In this document: positions 1-7,681 of the stretch, in pieces
Position numbering within the stretch: the stretch's first letter is position 1
How the letters are laid out: the number at the start of each line of letters is the position of its first letter
Source: Prevotella sp. CAG:485
Lineage (GTDB): Bacteria > Bacteroidota > Bacteroidia > Bacteroidales > Muribaculaceae
Direction: 5' to 3'
Length of the DNA: 24,401 nucleotides
Assembly: GCA_000437495.1 (NCBI GenBank)
Contig: FR897815.1
Location: forward strand, 1-24,401
The notes under the pieces: model-generated
Seen by the model: the letters and a program-made list of their open reading frames with translations, nothing else
Databases searched by the model: none
What the model was told of the DNA's origin: nothing
Program-made: the position numbers and the translations under genes

Positions 1-41
1 GTTCAAATTTTTGTCATGTACTTAAAAATATCCGTATAAAT

Positions 42-78
42 AATCAGGATGTACCGGCAATTTTGGCACATCCTGATT
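42..78. terminator. Bidirectional intrinsic terminator candidate
   Basis: A perfect 11-bp inverted repeat (AATCAGGATGT at 42-52, ACATCCTGATT at 68-78) encloses a 15-nt loop. On the plus strand it is followed by a T-rich stretch (ttttatt), and on the minus strand by an AT-rich tail. It lies 45 nt beyond the cupin stop codon, so it probably ends the minus-strand cupin transcript and possibly a plus-strand gene left of the window. The rest of 1-122 holds nothing else I can identify. Confidence 0.65.
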
Positions 79-122
79 TTATTGTTGAATTGGCTGTGGC
101 TAACCTTCAGGGGCGCTGTTTC

Positions 123-470
123 TCAGAGCTTGGTTGCGGCAGCAGGGAGTTCGCGTATCATGGTTATCAGCATCTTGAAGCGCTTCTCGGCTTTTACGGA
201 GTGGTGCGCTCCGGCCGGGATAACGAAACATTCGCCTGCCTTGATGCGGTTGTCGGTGCCTTCAACGTTGAGAAGCATCTCCCCGTCTATTACCTGAATA
301 AAAGCATCGAACGGTGCGGAATGTTCTGACAGCCCTTGCCCCATATCGAAGCTGAAGAGGGTAACGGTGCCACCCGTGGCGTTGATGAATTCTTTGCTCA
401 CCACACCGCCGTCGGCATAGCTGATGGCGTCTGCTGCCACAAAGATTTTTCCTTTTTCTATCTTTGACAT
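123..470 (-). CDS. Small single-domain cupin protein
   Basis: This 115-aa protein has one cupin beta-barrel. Cupin motif 1 is degenerate around H50 (residues 45-64, ending in IDGE) and motif 2 is IPAGAHHS (84-91). The usual HxH pair of motif 1 is reduced to one histidine, so metal binding is uncertain. I chose the ATG at 470; an in-frame TTG at 500 would overlap the end of hcp by 8 nt but adds only ten low-complexity residues. It follows hcp by 22 nt on the same strand and ends just before a terminator, so it is probably the last gene of a DUF488-hcp-cupin unit. Small stand-alone cupins often act as sensors, isomerases or dioxygenase-like proteins, and the substrate cannot be told from sequence. 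The cupin fold is clear; the function is open. Confidence 0.85.
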   Translation of the reverse strand: MSKIEKGKIFVAADAISYADGGVVSKEFINATGGTVTLFSFDMGQGLSEHSAPFDAFIQVIDGEMLLNVEGTDNRIKAGECFVIPAGAHHSVKAEKRFKMLITMIRELPAAATKL

Positions 471-492
471 TTTTGTTGAATTGTTTTTGCGG

Positions 493-2166
493 TTATCCAA
501 TCAGGGTCTGCAGGTCCTGGTCGACGGTGGTGATGGTGCCGATGTTGAACTTCTCCTGAAGCACTTTGAGAATGGCGGGGGTGAAAAAGGCCGGGAGCGT
601 GGGACCGGTATGTATGTTCTTCACTCCTAAGCTCAGCAGCGCAAGAAGCACTATCACAGCCTTTTGCTCATACCAGGCAATGTTGTAGACTATGGGCAGG
701 TCGTTGATGCTCGGCAGCTTCAGAGCGTCGCGCAGAGCCATTGCTATCACCACAAGGGAGTAAGCGTCATTACACTGTCCGGCGTCGAGCATACGCGGCA
801 CGCCGTCAATGTCGCCCAGCGGCAGCTTGTTGTAGCGGTATTTGGCGCAGCCGCATGTAAGGATTACGCAGTCCTTGGGCAGCTTCTCGGCAAACTCCGT
901 GTAATACTTGCGCGAAGCCATCCGGCCGTCGCAGCCGCCCATCACCACGAACTTGCGTATTTTCCCCTCTCTCACCAGTTCGAGGATTTTAGGGGCAAGC
1001 GCCAGCACCTGATTGTGGGCGAAACCAGCCGTAATCTCGCCATGTTCTATCTCGGTGGGAGGAGCGCATTTCTGAGCCCGCTCTATGATTTCAGAGAAGT
1101 CTTTTGTGCCGTCTTCCTTCTCCGGGATGTAGTGTGTGCCGGGCATGCCAACAACTCCGGTGGTGTAGACACGGTCCATGTAAGTGGTGTTCGGGCGCGG
1201 AGGCACTATACAGTTGGTGGTGAAGAGGAACATGCCGTTGAACGTCTCAAACTCCTCAATCTGACGCCACCAGGCGTTGCCGTAATTGCCGGCGAAGTGC
1301 GGGTATTTCTTGAAGAAGGGGTAACTCTGGGCCGGCAGCATCTCGGAATGGGTGTAGATATCCACTCCCTTCCCGGCCGACTGTTCAAGCAGCATTTCCA
1401 GGTCCTTCAGATCATGACCGCTGATGAGGATGCCGGGTCGTGAGCCGGTGCCTATGTTTACTTTCGTTATCTCCGGATTGCCGTAGGTTGAGGTGTTGGC
1501 TTTGTCGAGCAATGCCATAGCCTTCACACCGCCGTCGCCCACATTCAGCACCAGGCTCAGCAGCTCTTCGGCGTCTATGTCGGGGCGACTAATTTCAGCT
1601 AATGCGTTTTCTATCACCACATACACATCCTCGTTTTCAAAGCCCAGGTTGAGCGCATGACGCGTATAGGCAGCCATACCCTTGCAGCCGTAGATGACGA
1701 GCTGTTTCAGCCCGCGGATATCCTCGTTTTTCTCATGCAGCACACTGAAGAACTCCTCAGCCAGCGTGCCACCGTGTTCCACCACGTCAAGGCGACCGTA
1801 ATCGGCCTTGTCAATATGGAACGACACTTCGGGCATAAACGGCGGTTCCATGCCGCGTTTCTTCACTGTGCCCTCGAGCACATTTTTCAGAGCCAGGCCG
1901 CGAGTGAGATAGCCGTCGAGCATCTCGTTGCTGAAGTCAGCGTTGGTGATGGTGGTGAAGAGGGCATCGATAATGAAATGAGAGGCTTGGCGCGAGGCTT
2001 CGCCCTTCTCGCGCAACTGCCGGTTTAAGATTGCAATGCCGCGGGTTATGTAGAGCAGCTGGTCCATACGCGCCGATGTCTCGGCCTTCTTGCCGCATAC
2101 GCCTTGAATTTCGCAACCTTTGCCGCGTGCCGTTTCCTGGCACTGGTAACAGAACATGTTTGCCAT
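493..2166 (-). CDS. hcp: Hydroxylamine reductase / hybrid-cluster protein Hcp
   Basis: This 557-aa cytoplasmic iron-sulfur protein belongs to the Hcp family, known to reduce hydroxylamine to ammonia and nitric oxide to nitrous oxide. The N-terminal cysteines C6, C9, C18 and C24 (Cx2C-x8-C-x5-C) are the class I pattern of strict anaerobes. All hybrid-cluster ligands are visible: H251 (GHD), E275 (HSEM), C319 (TNC), C412 (GGCDG), C440, C465 (GQC), E500 and K502 (WYEQK). Their spacing matches the Desulfovibrio protein as I recall it (H244, E268, C312, C406, C434, C459, E494, K496). Start is the ATG at 2166, with no clear Shine-Dalgarno. It lies 54 nt after the DUF488 gene and 22 nt before the cupin. 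No HcpR or FNR site was evident in the leader. No separate Hcr reductase gene is nearby, which fits class I enzymes. Confidence 0.97.
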   Translation of the reverse strand: MANMFCYQCQETARGKGCEIQGVCGKKAETSARMDQLLYITRGIAILNRQLREKGEASRQASHFIIDALFTTITNADFSNEMLDGYLTRGLALKNVLEGTVKKRGMEPPFMPEVSFHIDKADYGRLDVVEHGGTLAEEFFSVLHEKNEDIRGLKQLVIYGCKGMAAYTRHALNLGFENEDVYVVIENALAEISRPDIDAEELLSLVLNVGDGGVKAMALLDKANTSTYGNPEITKVNIGTGSRPGILISGHDLKDLEMLLEQSAGKGVDIYTHSEMLPAQSYPFFKKYPHFAGNYGNAWWRQIEEFETFNGMFLFTTNCIVPPRPNTTYMDRVYTTGVVGMPGTHYIPEKEDGTKDFSEIIERAQKCAPPTEIEHGEITAGFAHNQVLALAPKILELVREGKIRKFVVMGGCDGRMASRKYYTEFAEKLPKDCVILTCGCAKYRYNKLPLGDIDGVPRMLDAGQCNDAYSLVVIAMALRDALKLPSINDLPIVYNIAWYEQKAVIVLLALLSLGVKNIHTGPTLPAFFTPAILKVLQEKFNIGTITTVDQDLQTLIG

Positions 2167-2220
2167 AGTAAGATTGATTTCGGTTTTTTCAGGTGGTTGG
2201 TGTCTATTAAGAATACGGAT

Positions 2221-2592
2221 TTATTGCTGCAATTGTTCGCGCAGGCACTCTGCCAATATAGGCACATGGCTGTGGGCGACGTCGCGAGCTCCCGTAAGCA
2301 GCACAATGTCGGGATGACCCTTCAGCGAGGCTATCAGCTCGGGCAGATGCGGATTCGCCGACAGTTCGGCCCGGTACTTTTTTCTGAAATCGTCCCAACG
2401 GTCTTCCCGGTCGGCATGATACCATTCTCTCAGCGCCGTTGACGGCGTTACCTCTTTTGCCCACAGGTCGTAGTGAAACTTGGCTTTCGACTCACCTCTG
2501 GGCCAGAGACGGTCAACCAGGACGCGATATCCGCCCCTGGCGCCGCCGGGGTCATCATATACGCGCTCTATCCTTATATCGGTGTTTTTCAT
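2221..2592 (-). CDS. DUF488 family (YeaO-like) protein
   Basis: This 123-aa protein carries the DUF488 signatures: VDRLWPRG near residues 27-34, W-x-KE-x-TPS followed by LREWYH, a W..F...Y..EL segment, and an LLTGARD stretch ahead of a conserved histidine. The family is small, cytoplasmic and of unknown biochemistry. I chose the ATG at 2592, which has an AAAGAG-like ribosome site just upstream; the in-frame GTG at 2643 would include promoter-like sequence. It is the first gene of a unit leading into hcp (54-nt gap) and the cupin, so a role in nitrosative or redox stress is an inference from context only. Confidence 0.88.
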   Translation of the reverse strand: MKNTDIRIERVYDDPGGARGGYRVLVDRLWPRGESKAKFHYDLWAKEVTPSTALREWYHADREDRWDDFRKKYRAELSANPHLPELIASLKGHPDIVLLTGARDVAHSHVPILAECLREQLQQ

Positions 2593-2604
2593 ATACTCTT
2601 TTTC

Positions 2605-2631
2605 CTTTACAACAAAGGTGCTTGTTGAAAG
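2605..2631 (-). promoter_or_regulatory. Candidate promoter with overlapping dyad upstream of DUF488-hcp
   Basis: On the minus strand CACCTTTG (plus 2613-2620) matches the Bacteroidetes -7 box TAnnTTTG at seven of eight positions. It sits inside a dyad CAACAA-N6-TTGTTG (2610-2627) whose outer bases extend imperfectly as CTTT...AAAG. No convincing -33 TTTG is present, which suits an activator- or repressor-controlled promoter. The site is 13 nt upstream of the ATG at 2592, so the leader would be short. Confidence 0.35.
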
Positions 2632-2710
2632 GTTTTGTGCCACAGCGCCGACCCTGCGCTGCCGGCTTTGACTGACCCGATGTTACCAAATTTGTCGGCG
2701 ATGTGGGCGC

Positions 2711-2780
2711 GGGGGCGTCGAGGCGGCGGGGACGTCGCAGGGACGTCGAGGCGGACGCGATGAATCGCGTCCCTACAGGG
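2711..2780. repeat. GC-rich palindromic repeat unit (REP/MITE-like)
   Basis: A perfect 9-bp inverted repeat, GGACGCGAT (2753-2761) and ATCGCGTCC (2764-2772), has a 2-nt loop and is followed by CTACAGGG. Upstream, CGTCGAGGCGG occurs twice (2716-2726 and 2744-2754) around further GGGACGTCG-type segments. The element lies in the 206-nt gap after the GH89 stop codon. I recall similar GGGACGCGAT...ATCGCGTCCC palindromes as dispersed repeats in other genomes, but could not check. It may also act as a transcript-end hairpin for GH89; there is no clear T-tract. Confidence 0.6.
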
Positions 2781-2798
2781 GATAACGATATGATTCTG

Positions 2799-4970
2799 TT
2801 AGGGTGCGTATCTGTGGCGCAGGGTGCGGGCCACGTCAGAGGCACGGAGCTTGCTTGGCGGCGTCAGGGCGTCGCGACGTTCGGTCCAGGCGCCTTCCCA
2901 CTGTTTCAGCTGTTTTATGAAGGCGTCCTGGTCGAAGGGTTTGCCGGCCTCCATGGCGGCGATGACGGCAGCGGTGAACTGTTTCCAGCGGTCGCGATAG
3001 AAGCTCTTTATCAGGCCGCTCCACTGGCGGTTGCCGTAGTCGTTGAGCACCAGGTCGGGCGGACTCCAGGTGGTGAGCAGCGTGCGGGCGTTTTGCTCAA
3101 AGGCATCTGCCTCCTGCGGCGATGCGGCACAGCGGCGTGCGTCGGCAATCCAGCGGCTCATGGAGAAGTCCGGATTCGTGGCCATCAGCGCGTCGAGGTC
3201 GAGCAGCAGCGAGTCCATGCGGGCAGCTATGCTGCGAGCCTGCTTCAGGTTGCCGGCGCGGTAAGCCGCCGTGAAGCTATTGCGCAGCGGCGTAAAGGCG
3301 TTGCCGAGGAGCTGCCGCGTTACGTTCATCACGTCATACTGATAAGCCGCGTTATCCTCCACACCTTCGGCGCTGAGCAGCAGGTCGAGGACCTCGGCAA
3401 GAGGCTCCTGGCCATATTTGTGATTATCGCGGGTGTAATACCCTGTCCTCTCGTCCAGACAGGGACGCGCGTTGGTGAGCGAGGCCTCCCCTACTCCGCA
3501 GCGCTGCACATAGACGCTGTCGGCAAGCAGACGCCATGCTTTCACCACGGCGTCGCTGCGGTTTCCTCCTCGGCTGCGAGCCCATTGCTCAATCCATTCG
3601 TCGCTGCCCATATCGGGGTTCCATGCCTTTGCCAGCACATACTCATGCATCACCGGATTGACGTCGAAGCCCTCGAGCGTGCCGCCCAGACCCACTAAAT
3701 TCGGGCCGGCCTCACGCAGCGCCACAGAGATTTTCTTATCCACATCGGCAATATCGCCGGCCATCATAGTGTTGCCGCCGAAATTGCCCAGATAGCACCA
3801 TATAAAGGGCTTGCCGAAATACGAGTCGTTGCGGCGCCATATCTCGGCGCGGTCGCAGAAATAGTCGAGCAGCAGGTCATCGCCCTCCACACCTTCCAGA
3901 AAAGCCTTCATGCGCGGCTTCGTCCAGTTTTTGGCGTCGTTGTAGAAGTTCCACGTCATTTGCAGCCATTGCGCCTTGGGGTCGGCGGCGCGCAGCGTGT
4001 TGAAGATACCGGCCGAGGCATTGTGCAGAAATTCCTCGCTCCAGTCGGGCGATTCCTGCTCATTGAACGGGTCGATGCCGTAGATATGGTCAGTGCCGAA
4101 GAGCGAGTCCTGAATGGCCAGATACGTTTTCTGCACCTGAAGATAGAGCGGGTCGGAGGGGTCGAGGAAATAGCAGCGGTCAGACATAGGGAACCCGGCC
4201 CAGTCGTCGCGCAGCGTTATCTTGGCGTCGGGGAAATGCTTCTTCAGCGCCACTGGGGCATGCCCGGCAAAGGCTGCAAGAACAGGCTTCATGCCCAGCT
4301 CGCGCTCACGCTGCACAATGCGGCGCTGCAGAGCCTCCTGGCGGTCGAGCCATTCAAACGACAGCGGACCCTGGAAATGGTCTACATTGTTCATCCAGTG
4401 CCAGGGCAGATGAGCCGGACCGGTAAAAGAGCCAAGCACCTCCTCGTCGGTCAGACCGATGCGTTTCCACGTCAGATACCACGCCTTTTCCTGCCCTGTC
4501 ATGGCCAGCGGCAGATTGATGCCGTTGAGGGCCATCCAGTCGATGAAATGCTCCCATTCCTCCCACTGCCAGAAAGGCATGGTGTAGCCAAAGGTGCAAT
4601 AATTGAGGAAGAAACGGCGGTCGACGGCGGCACGCGCTCTGTAAGGCTTTGCCAGCAACACCATTTCAGCCGGCAGCTGCACCGGCATATCGGCATACCA
4701 CGACACCGACACGCCCAAGTCGCGCCGCAGATAGTTGTTGAGGCCCACAGCCATAGCCTGCGCCGAGCTGCCCTCAATCACCACCTTGTCGCCGCGCGCC
4801 GAGATGGCGAACGTGTCGCCCGGAGCCTCTATCTCTTCAAATATTATCCGGTGGGCTATTGCCGGCACCACGCGGCGGGCAAGAGCCGTGGCGGCTTCAC
4901 GGCCGCCGGCGCCCCACGAGCTCATGATGATACCCGTAAGAGCCGCCATTAACAATGCAATTCGTTTCAT
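2799..4970 (-). CDS. Alpha-N-acetylglucosaminidase, glycoside hydrolase family 89
   Basis: This 723-aa secreted glycosidase is related to human NAGLU. GH89 enzymes remove terminal alpha-linked N-acetylglucosamine from heparan sulfate or from alpha-1,4-GlcNAc-capped gastric mucin glycans. A Sec signal peptide (about residues 1-22) is followed by the N-terminal alpha/beta domain (about 25-105), the (beta/alpha)8 catalytic domain (about 110-445, including NYCTFGYTMPFWQWEEWE and MALNGINLPLA), and a helical C-terminal domain. E304 in GIDPFNEQ fits the acid/base and E433 in GGTLEGF the nucleophile; their 129-residue spacing is close to human E316/E446. There is no lipobox, so it is probably periplasmic or exported. 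It stands alone: no SusC/SusD pair or other glycosidase is visible. It is divergent from the zinc-ribbon gene at 5063. Confidence 0.95.
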   Translation of the reverse strand: MKRIALLMAALTGIIMSSWGAGGREAATALARRVVPAIAHRIIFEEIEAPGDTFAISARGDKVVIEGSSAQAMAVGLNNYLRRDLGVSVSWYADMPVQLPAEMVLLAKPYRARAAVDRRFFLNYCTFGYTMPFWQWEEWEHFIDWMALNGINLPLAMTGQEKAWYLTWKRIGLTDEEVLGSFTGPAHLPWHWMNNVDHFQGPLSFEWLDRQEALQRRIVQRERELGMKPVLAAFAGHAPVALKKHFPDAKITLRDDWAGFPMSDRCYFLDPSDPLYLQVQKTYLAIQDSLFGTDHIYGIDPFNEQESPDWSEEFLHNASAGIFNTLRAADPKAQWLQMTWNFYNDAKNWTKPRMKAFLEGVEGDDLLLDYFCDRAEIWRRNDSYFGKPFIWCYLGNFGGNTMMAGDIADVDKKISVALREAGPNLVGLGGTLEGFDVNPVMHEYVLAKAWNPDMGSDEWIEQWARSRGGNRSDAVVKAWRLLADSVYVQRCGVGEASLTNARPCLDERTGYYTRDNHKYGQEPLAEVLDLLLSAEGVEDNAAYQYDVMNVTRQLLGNAFTPLRNSFTAAYRAGNLKQARSIAARMDSLLLDLDALMATNPDFSMSRWIADARRCAASPQEADAFEQNARTLLTTWSPPDLVLNDYGNRQWSGLIKSFYRDRWKQFTAAVIAAMEAGKPFDQDAFIKQLKQWEGAWTERRDALTPPSKLRASDVARTLRHRYAP

Positions 4971-4987
4971 GTCAGGTCTATTTGATG

Positions 4988-4995
4988 CAAATTTA
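4988..4995 (-). promoter_or_regulatory. Candidate -7 box for the GH89 gene
   Basis: The minus-strand sequence TAAATTTG is a perfect match to TAnnTTTG, 17 nt upstream of the GH89 ATG at 4970. No clear -33 TTTG lies 19-21 nt further upstream and the implied leader is only about 13 nt, so the call is tentative. Confidence 0.4.
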
Positions 4996-5025
4996 CAATA
5001 AAATTTTCAGTATAAAAAATTTTAA

Positions 5026-5033
5026 TAACTTTG
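5026..5033 (+). promoter_or_regulatory. Candidate -7 box for the zinc-ribbon gene
   Basis: TAACTTTG is a perfect match to the Bacteroidetes -7 consensus TAnnTTTG, with the AT-rich tract TTTTC about 17 nt upstream in the -33 position. It lies 29 nt before the ATG at 5063. Together with the opposite-strand box at 4988-4995 it makes this 92-nt gap a plausible divergent promoter region. Confidence 0.55.
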
Positions 5034-5062
5034 TGAATCCATAACCTAAACATCACTATTAC

Positions 5063-5794
5063 ATGAACCGAAATTGCAGAATATGTGGCGCCCCGCTTGC
5101 ACCCGGCGAAAAGAACTGTCCGGTATGCCACAACCCCATCGACAGCGAAGAAGTTGCTCAGCCTGTAGAGCAGGAACCAACCCAGCCAACAGAGTTCAAC
5201 GAAGAAGTACCCGGTTTTCAGCCGGAGGGTCAGCCCGACAACACCTTCAACCCGGAGCCTGCCCCGGTCAACAATCAGTACAACAAGGCCGGCTACATCG
5301 TGGTAGGCATCTTCTGGGCCGTTGTGGTGGTATCGCTCATCCTGGGCCGATATGTACACTGGAACACGTCATCCTCCTTCACCACTGATTTCGAAAAAAC
5401 CACCGAGGAGGTGGAAGACTGGGTAACGGACAAAGAGCCTGACATGGTTTATGCCGATTCCACAGCCGTTACAGAAGAACCGGCGGTAGAAGTTGCCGAA
5501 GGCATCACCGGCGCCTGGGAGAGCTATCAGAACGGAAAGCGCGTTGTGGTGGTCTATGACGCTTACGGCACTTACACCATCGGCGTGGAAGACAGTTACG
5601 GCGACGTCAATACCCGCTCGGGCAGCTATGAGTACGACGGCTCTACCATCACCACCACGAGCAACGGCAAGACCAACATCGACTACGTCAGAGACCTCAC
5701 CGCCAACACCCTTACGGTAGGCTCGGGCAGCTCATCCACCACTTTCAGCCGCATCTCCACTGACGACGCCAACAGCTTCCTCTACGACTATTAG
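5063..5794 (+). CDS. Zinc-ribbon, single-pass membrane protein with lipocalin-like C-terminal domain
   Basis: This 243-aa protein begins with a zinc ribbon: C5, C8, C19 and C22 in two CxxC knuckles (CRIC and CPVC). A Pro/Glu-rich linker (about 28-72) leads to one membrane helix (about 77-95), an acidic segment (about 108-145), and a C-terminal beta-rich domain beginning GITGAWESYQNGK. That domain, with repeated short strands rich in Ser, Thr and Tyr, resembles small lipocalin-like folds that report on or stabilise envelope state. It has no signal peptide, so the ribbon should face the cytoplasm and the beta domain the periplasm. It is the only plus-strand gene in the window, with its own promoter candidate and terminator. 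No family name is recognised and the function is unknown. Confidence 0.85.
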   Translation: MNRNCRICGAPLAPGEKNCPVCHNPIDSEEVAQPVEQEPTQPTEFNEEVPGFQPEGQPDNTFNPEPAPVNNQYNKAGYIVVGIFWAVVVVSLILGRYVHWNTSSSFTTDFEKTTEEVEDWVTDKEPDMVYADSTAVTEEPAVEVAEGITGAWESYQNGKRVVVVYDAYGTYTIGVEDSYGDVNTRSGSYEYDGSTITTTSNGKTNIDYVRDLTANTLTVGSGSSSTTFSRISTDDANSFLYDY

Positions 5795-5795
5795 C

Positions 5796-5822
5796 CCTAT
5801 TAGACTAATTAGACCAATTAGC
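5796..5822. repeat. 9-nt degenerate tandem repeat
   Basis: Three consecutive 9-mers, CTATTAGAC, TAATTAGAC and CAATTAGCC, follow directly on the stop codon of the zinc-ribbon gene. The same 9-nt period is seen in the intergenic arrays at 23701-23918. Confidence 0.55.
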
Positions 5823-5835
5823 CCACTCAAACACC

Positions 5836-5871
5836 AACCGGGCCGTTCAGCTTTCGCTCAGCGGCCCGGTT
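5836..5871. terminator. Bidirectional intrinsic terminator between convergent genes
   Basis: A perfect 10-bp stem, AACCGGGCCG (5836-5845) and CGGCCCGGTT (5862-5871), encloses a 16-nt loop. It sits between the convergent ends of the zinc-ribbon gene (5794) and the secreted-protein gene (5891), and is flanked by short A/T tails on either strand. Confidence 0.8.
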
Positions 5872-5890
5872 TAGTGTCAAAGTATCTCTT

Positions 5891-7651
5891 TTATCGCTTC
5901 ACAAACTTCAGCGTGGCTGTTTTGCCGTCATTAACGGCGGTGGCCACATACAGGCCCTGCGGCAGAGCGGCAACGCTGACGTTACCCGTGGCGGAAGCCA
6001 CCATGCGGCCGGCGGCGTCATAGACCATGACGCGGGCGCTGTCGCTGCCACTGTAGAGCACATCGCCGACCAGGGCGAAGTTCATGCCGGCGTTCTCAAT
6101 TGCGCCGACACCTATGGTACCGTTCTCCGAAAAGAGAGCCGGAGAGGCTGTCTGCACACACTTGTTGCCGGCCTTGTCGGTGAGGGTAAAACGCAGGTCG
6201 AACCATCCGTTCACACTTTTGCCGTGATAGCCGCTCAGGTCAGCCTCGTAGTAATTGGTCCATACCGGCGCCATATAATAGTCGCTCAGTTCCGAAATCG
6301 GCACGGTGGTGTATTCGGTGGTGCCGAAGGGTGCTATCTCGAGCTTCACATCGGCCTTTTCAAGCTGATTGATGCCTGTGGTGGGGTCATAGTTGAAATC
6401 GCCGCCTGCAAAACTGATGCGGGCATCGCGCAGATGTTTGTGGCGCGTGGTGATTTTGCCGTCTACACGCGAACGAATCTGCACGCCACGCAGCGTTGGC
6501 GGGAACATATCGGCGCGTTTAACATTGGTGGTATAAACGGCTTTGCTGTGACCCTGTATGTTACCTACCTTGAAGTTGGTGTTGTCGAACTCCAGGGTGA
6601 TGTCGGACTTGGCGTTGGCTCCGGTGATATATTTCTTACCGTCCGACGGCAGCTTGCGCCATTCGTTGGCTACGGTGTCTGTTCCGGCTATGCAATAGAA
6701 CTGCTGTCCGAACATATCCACAGCGCGGCGTTCCATGGCATTGCCCACCCACTCCATATTGCTCTGATTGGTGTACCAGTAAGGATGGTTCTCATTGCCT
6801 GTGGGACCGGCGAGCAGCGATATGGTGAGGTAAGGCGCCGAGTCGCCGATGGTGTCGCCAAGCTCTTCCACCTTATACGAGAAACGGGGATGGCCGGGGT
6901 AAGCGACGAACTGACCGGATTTGTCGATTGCGGTGTGGTTGAGATTGCCCGTTGAGATGGGGTCATTGACCACATATTCTTCCGTCTGAGGCTGATAGGG
7001 AGGCATGGCTATGCCGCTGCCGCTGTCGGCGCTGTAAGTGCGGAATTTGGTCGTTTCCTGGCTCGAGAGGATGAGGAGGATTCTCCAGGCACCCATGCCC
7101 TGGCACATCAGCACGTTGCTGTTGGGGTCAGCCTGCGAGCCCACGGTTATCACGTTGTAACGCTGATTGTCGGCGGTGAGGTGTTCAAGCCTGTAAAGAC
7201 CTTTGGGAGTGGCGGGTTTGGCGCTGAAGAGCGACGCTTTGCGCACCGGAGGGGTAAAGAGCACGTAGGCCGACGGGTCGTTTTTCAGCACGGTGTCTTT
7301 CTTGAAGTTGCAGGGGCTGCTCATGCTCACATAGAGCATCGGCACACCGGCTTTCTCCTTCTTGGCGGCGGTGTCGAGCTGGAACACAGTAGCGTCGTTG
7401 TAAGCCACGAAAGCGCTGCTCACGCCGGGGTTGATGAAGATGTCGCCGCTGCGGCACACATCGGCGCCAGACCCTTTGGGCATATACGGACGGTTCTCGG
7501 CCAGGCTGTAAAGACCCGGCGAGAAATAGGAGGGTATCTTGGTGCAGAGCACGCCAGCATACATGGTGAAGCGGAAGATGTTGGCGCCGGTCCATACCAG
7601 ATTCTTCGACGTCTCCCAGGTCTTCAGCTTCATGGGCTTTCCGTCGGGCAT
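5891..7651 (-). CDS. C-terminal fragment (586 aa) with T9SS-like sorting tail
   Basis: This is the part of the interrupted gene after the TAA, taken from the first downstream ATG at 7651, ten codons past the stop. It has no signal peptide and no promoter or ribosome site of its own that I can see, so independent function is doubtful. Its last ~70 residues form the sorting-domain-like tail ending LKFVKR. Confidence 0.6.
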   Translation of the reverse strand: MPDGKPMKLKTWETSKNLVWTGANIFRFTMYAGVLCTKIPSYFSPGLYSLAENRPYMPKGSGADVCRSGDIFINPGVSSAFVAYNDATVFQLDTAAKKEKAGVPMLYVSMSSPCNFKKDTVLKNDPSAYVLFTPPVRKASLFSAKPATPKGLYRLEHLTADNQRYNVITVGSQADPNSNVLMCQGMGAWRILLILSSQETTKFRTYSADSGSGIAMPPYQPQTEEYVVNDPISTGNLNHTAIDKSGQFVAYPGHPRFSYKVEELGDTIGDSAPYLTISLLAGPTGNENHPYWYTNQSNMEWVGNAMERRAVDMFGQQFYCIAGTDTVANEWRKLPSDGKKYITGANAKSDITLEFDNTNFKVGNIQGHSKAVYTTNVKRADMFPPTLRGVQIRSRVDGKITTRHKHLRDARISFAGGDFNYDPTTGINQLEKADVKLEIAPFGTTEYTTVPISELSDYYMAPVWTNYYEADLSGYHGKSVNGWFDLRFTLTDKAGNKCVQTASPALFSENGTIGVGAIENAGMNFALVGDVLYSGSDSARVMVYDAAGRMVASATGNVSVAALPQGLYVATAVNDGKTATLKFVKR

Positions 7652-7681
7652 CAGATACTGGAATCCGATGTGGCGGGTGGC

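Noticed and set aside
664..1443. Plus-strand open frame of 259 codons opposite hcp
   Set aside because: It is antisense to hcp, where all metal ligands are conserved on the minus strand.
3960..4952. Plus-strand open frame of 330 codons opposite GH89
   Set aside because: It is fully antisense to a GH89 gene whose catalytic motifs are intact; its translation shows no family signature.
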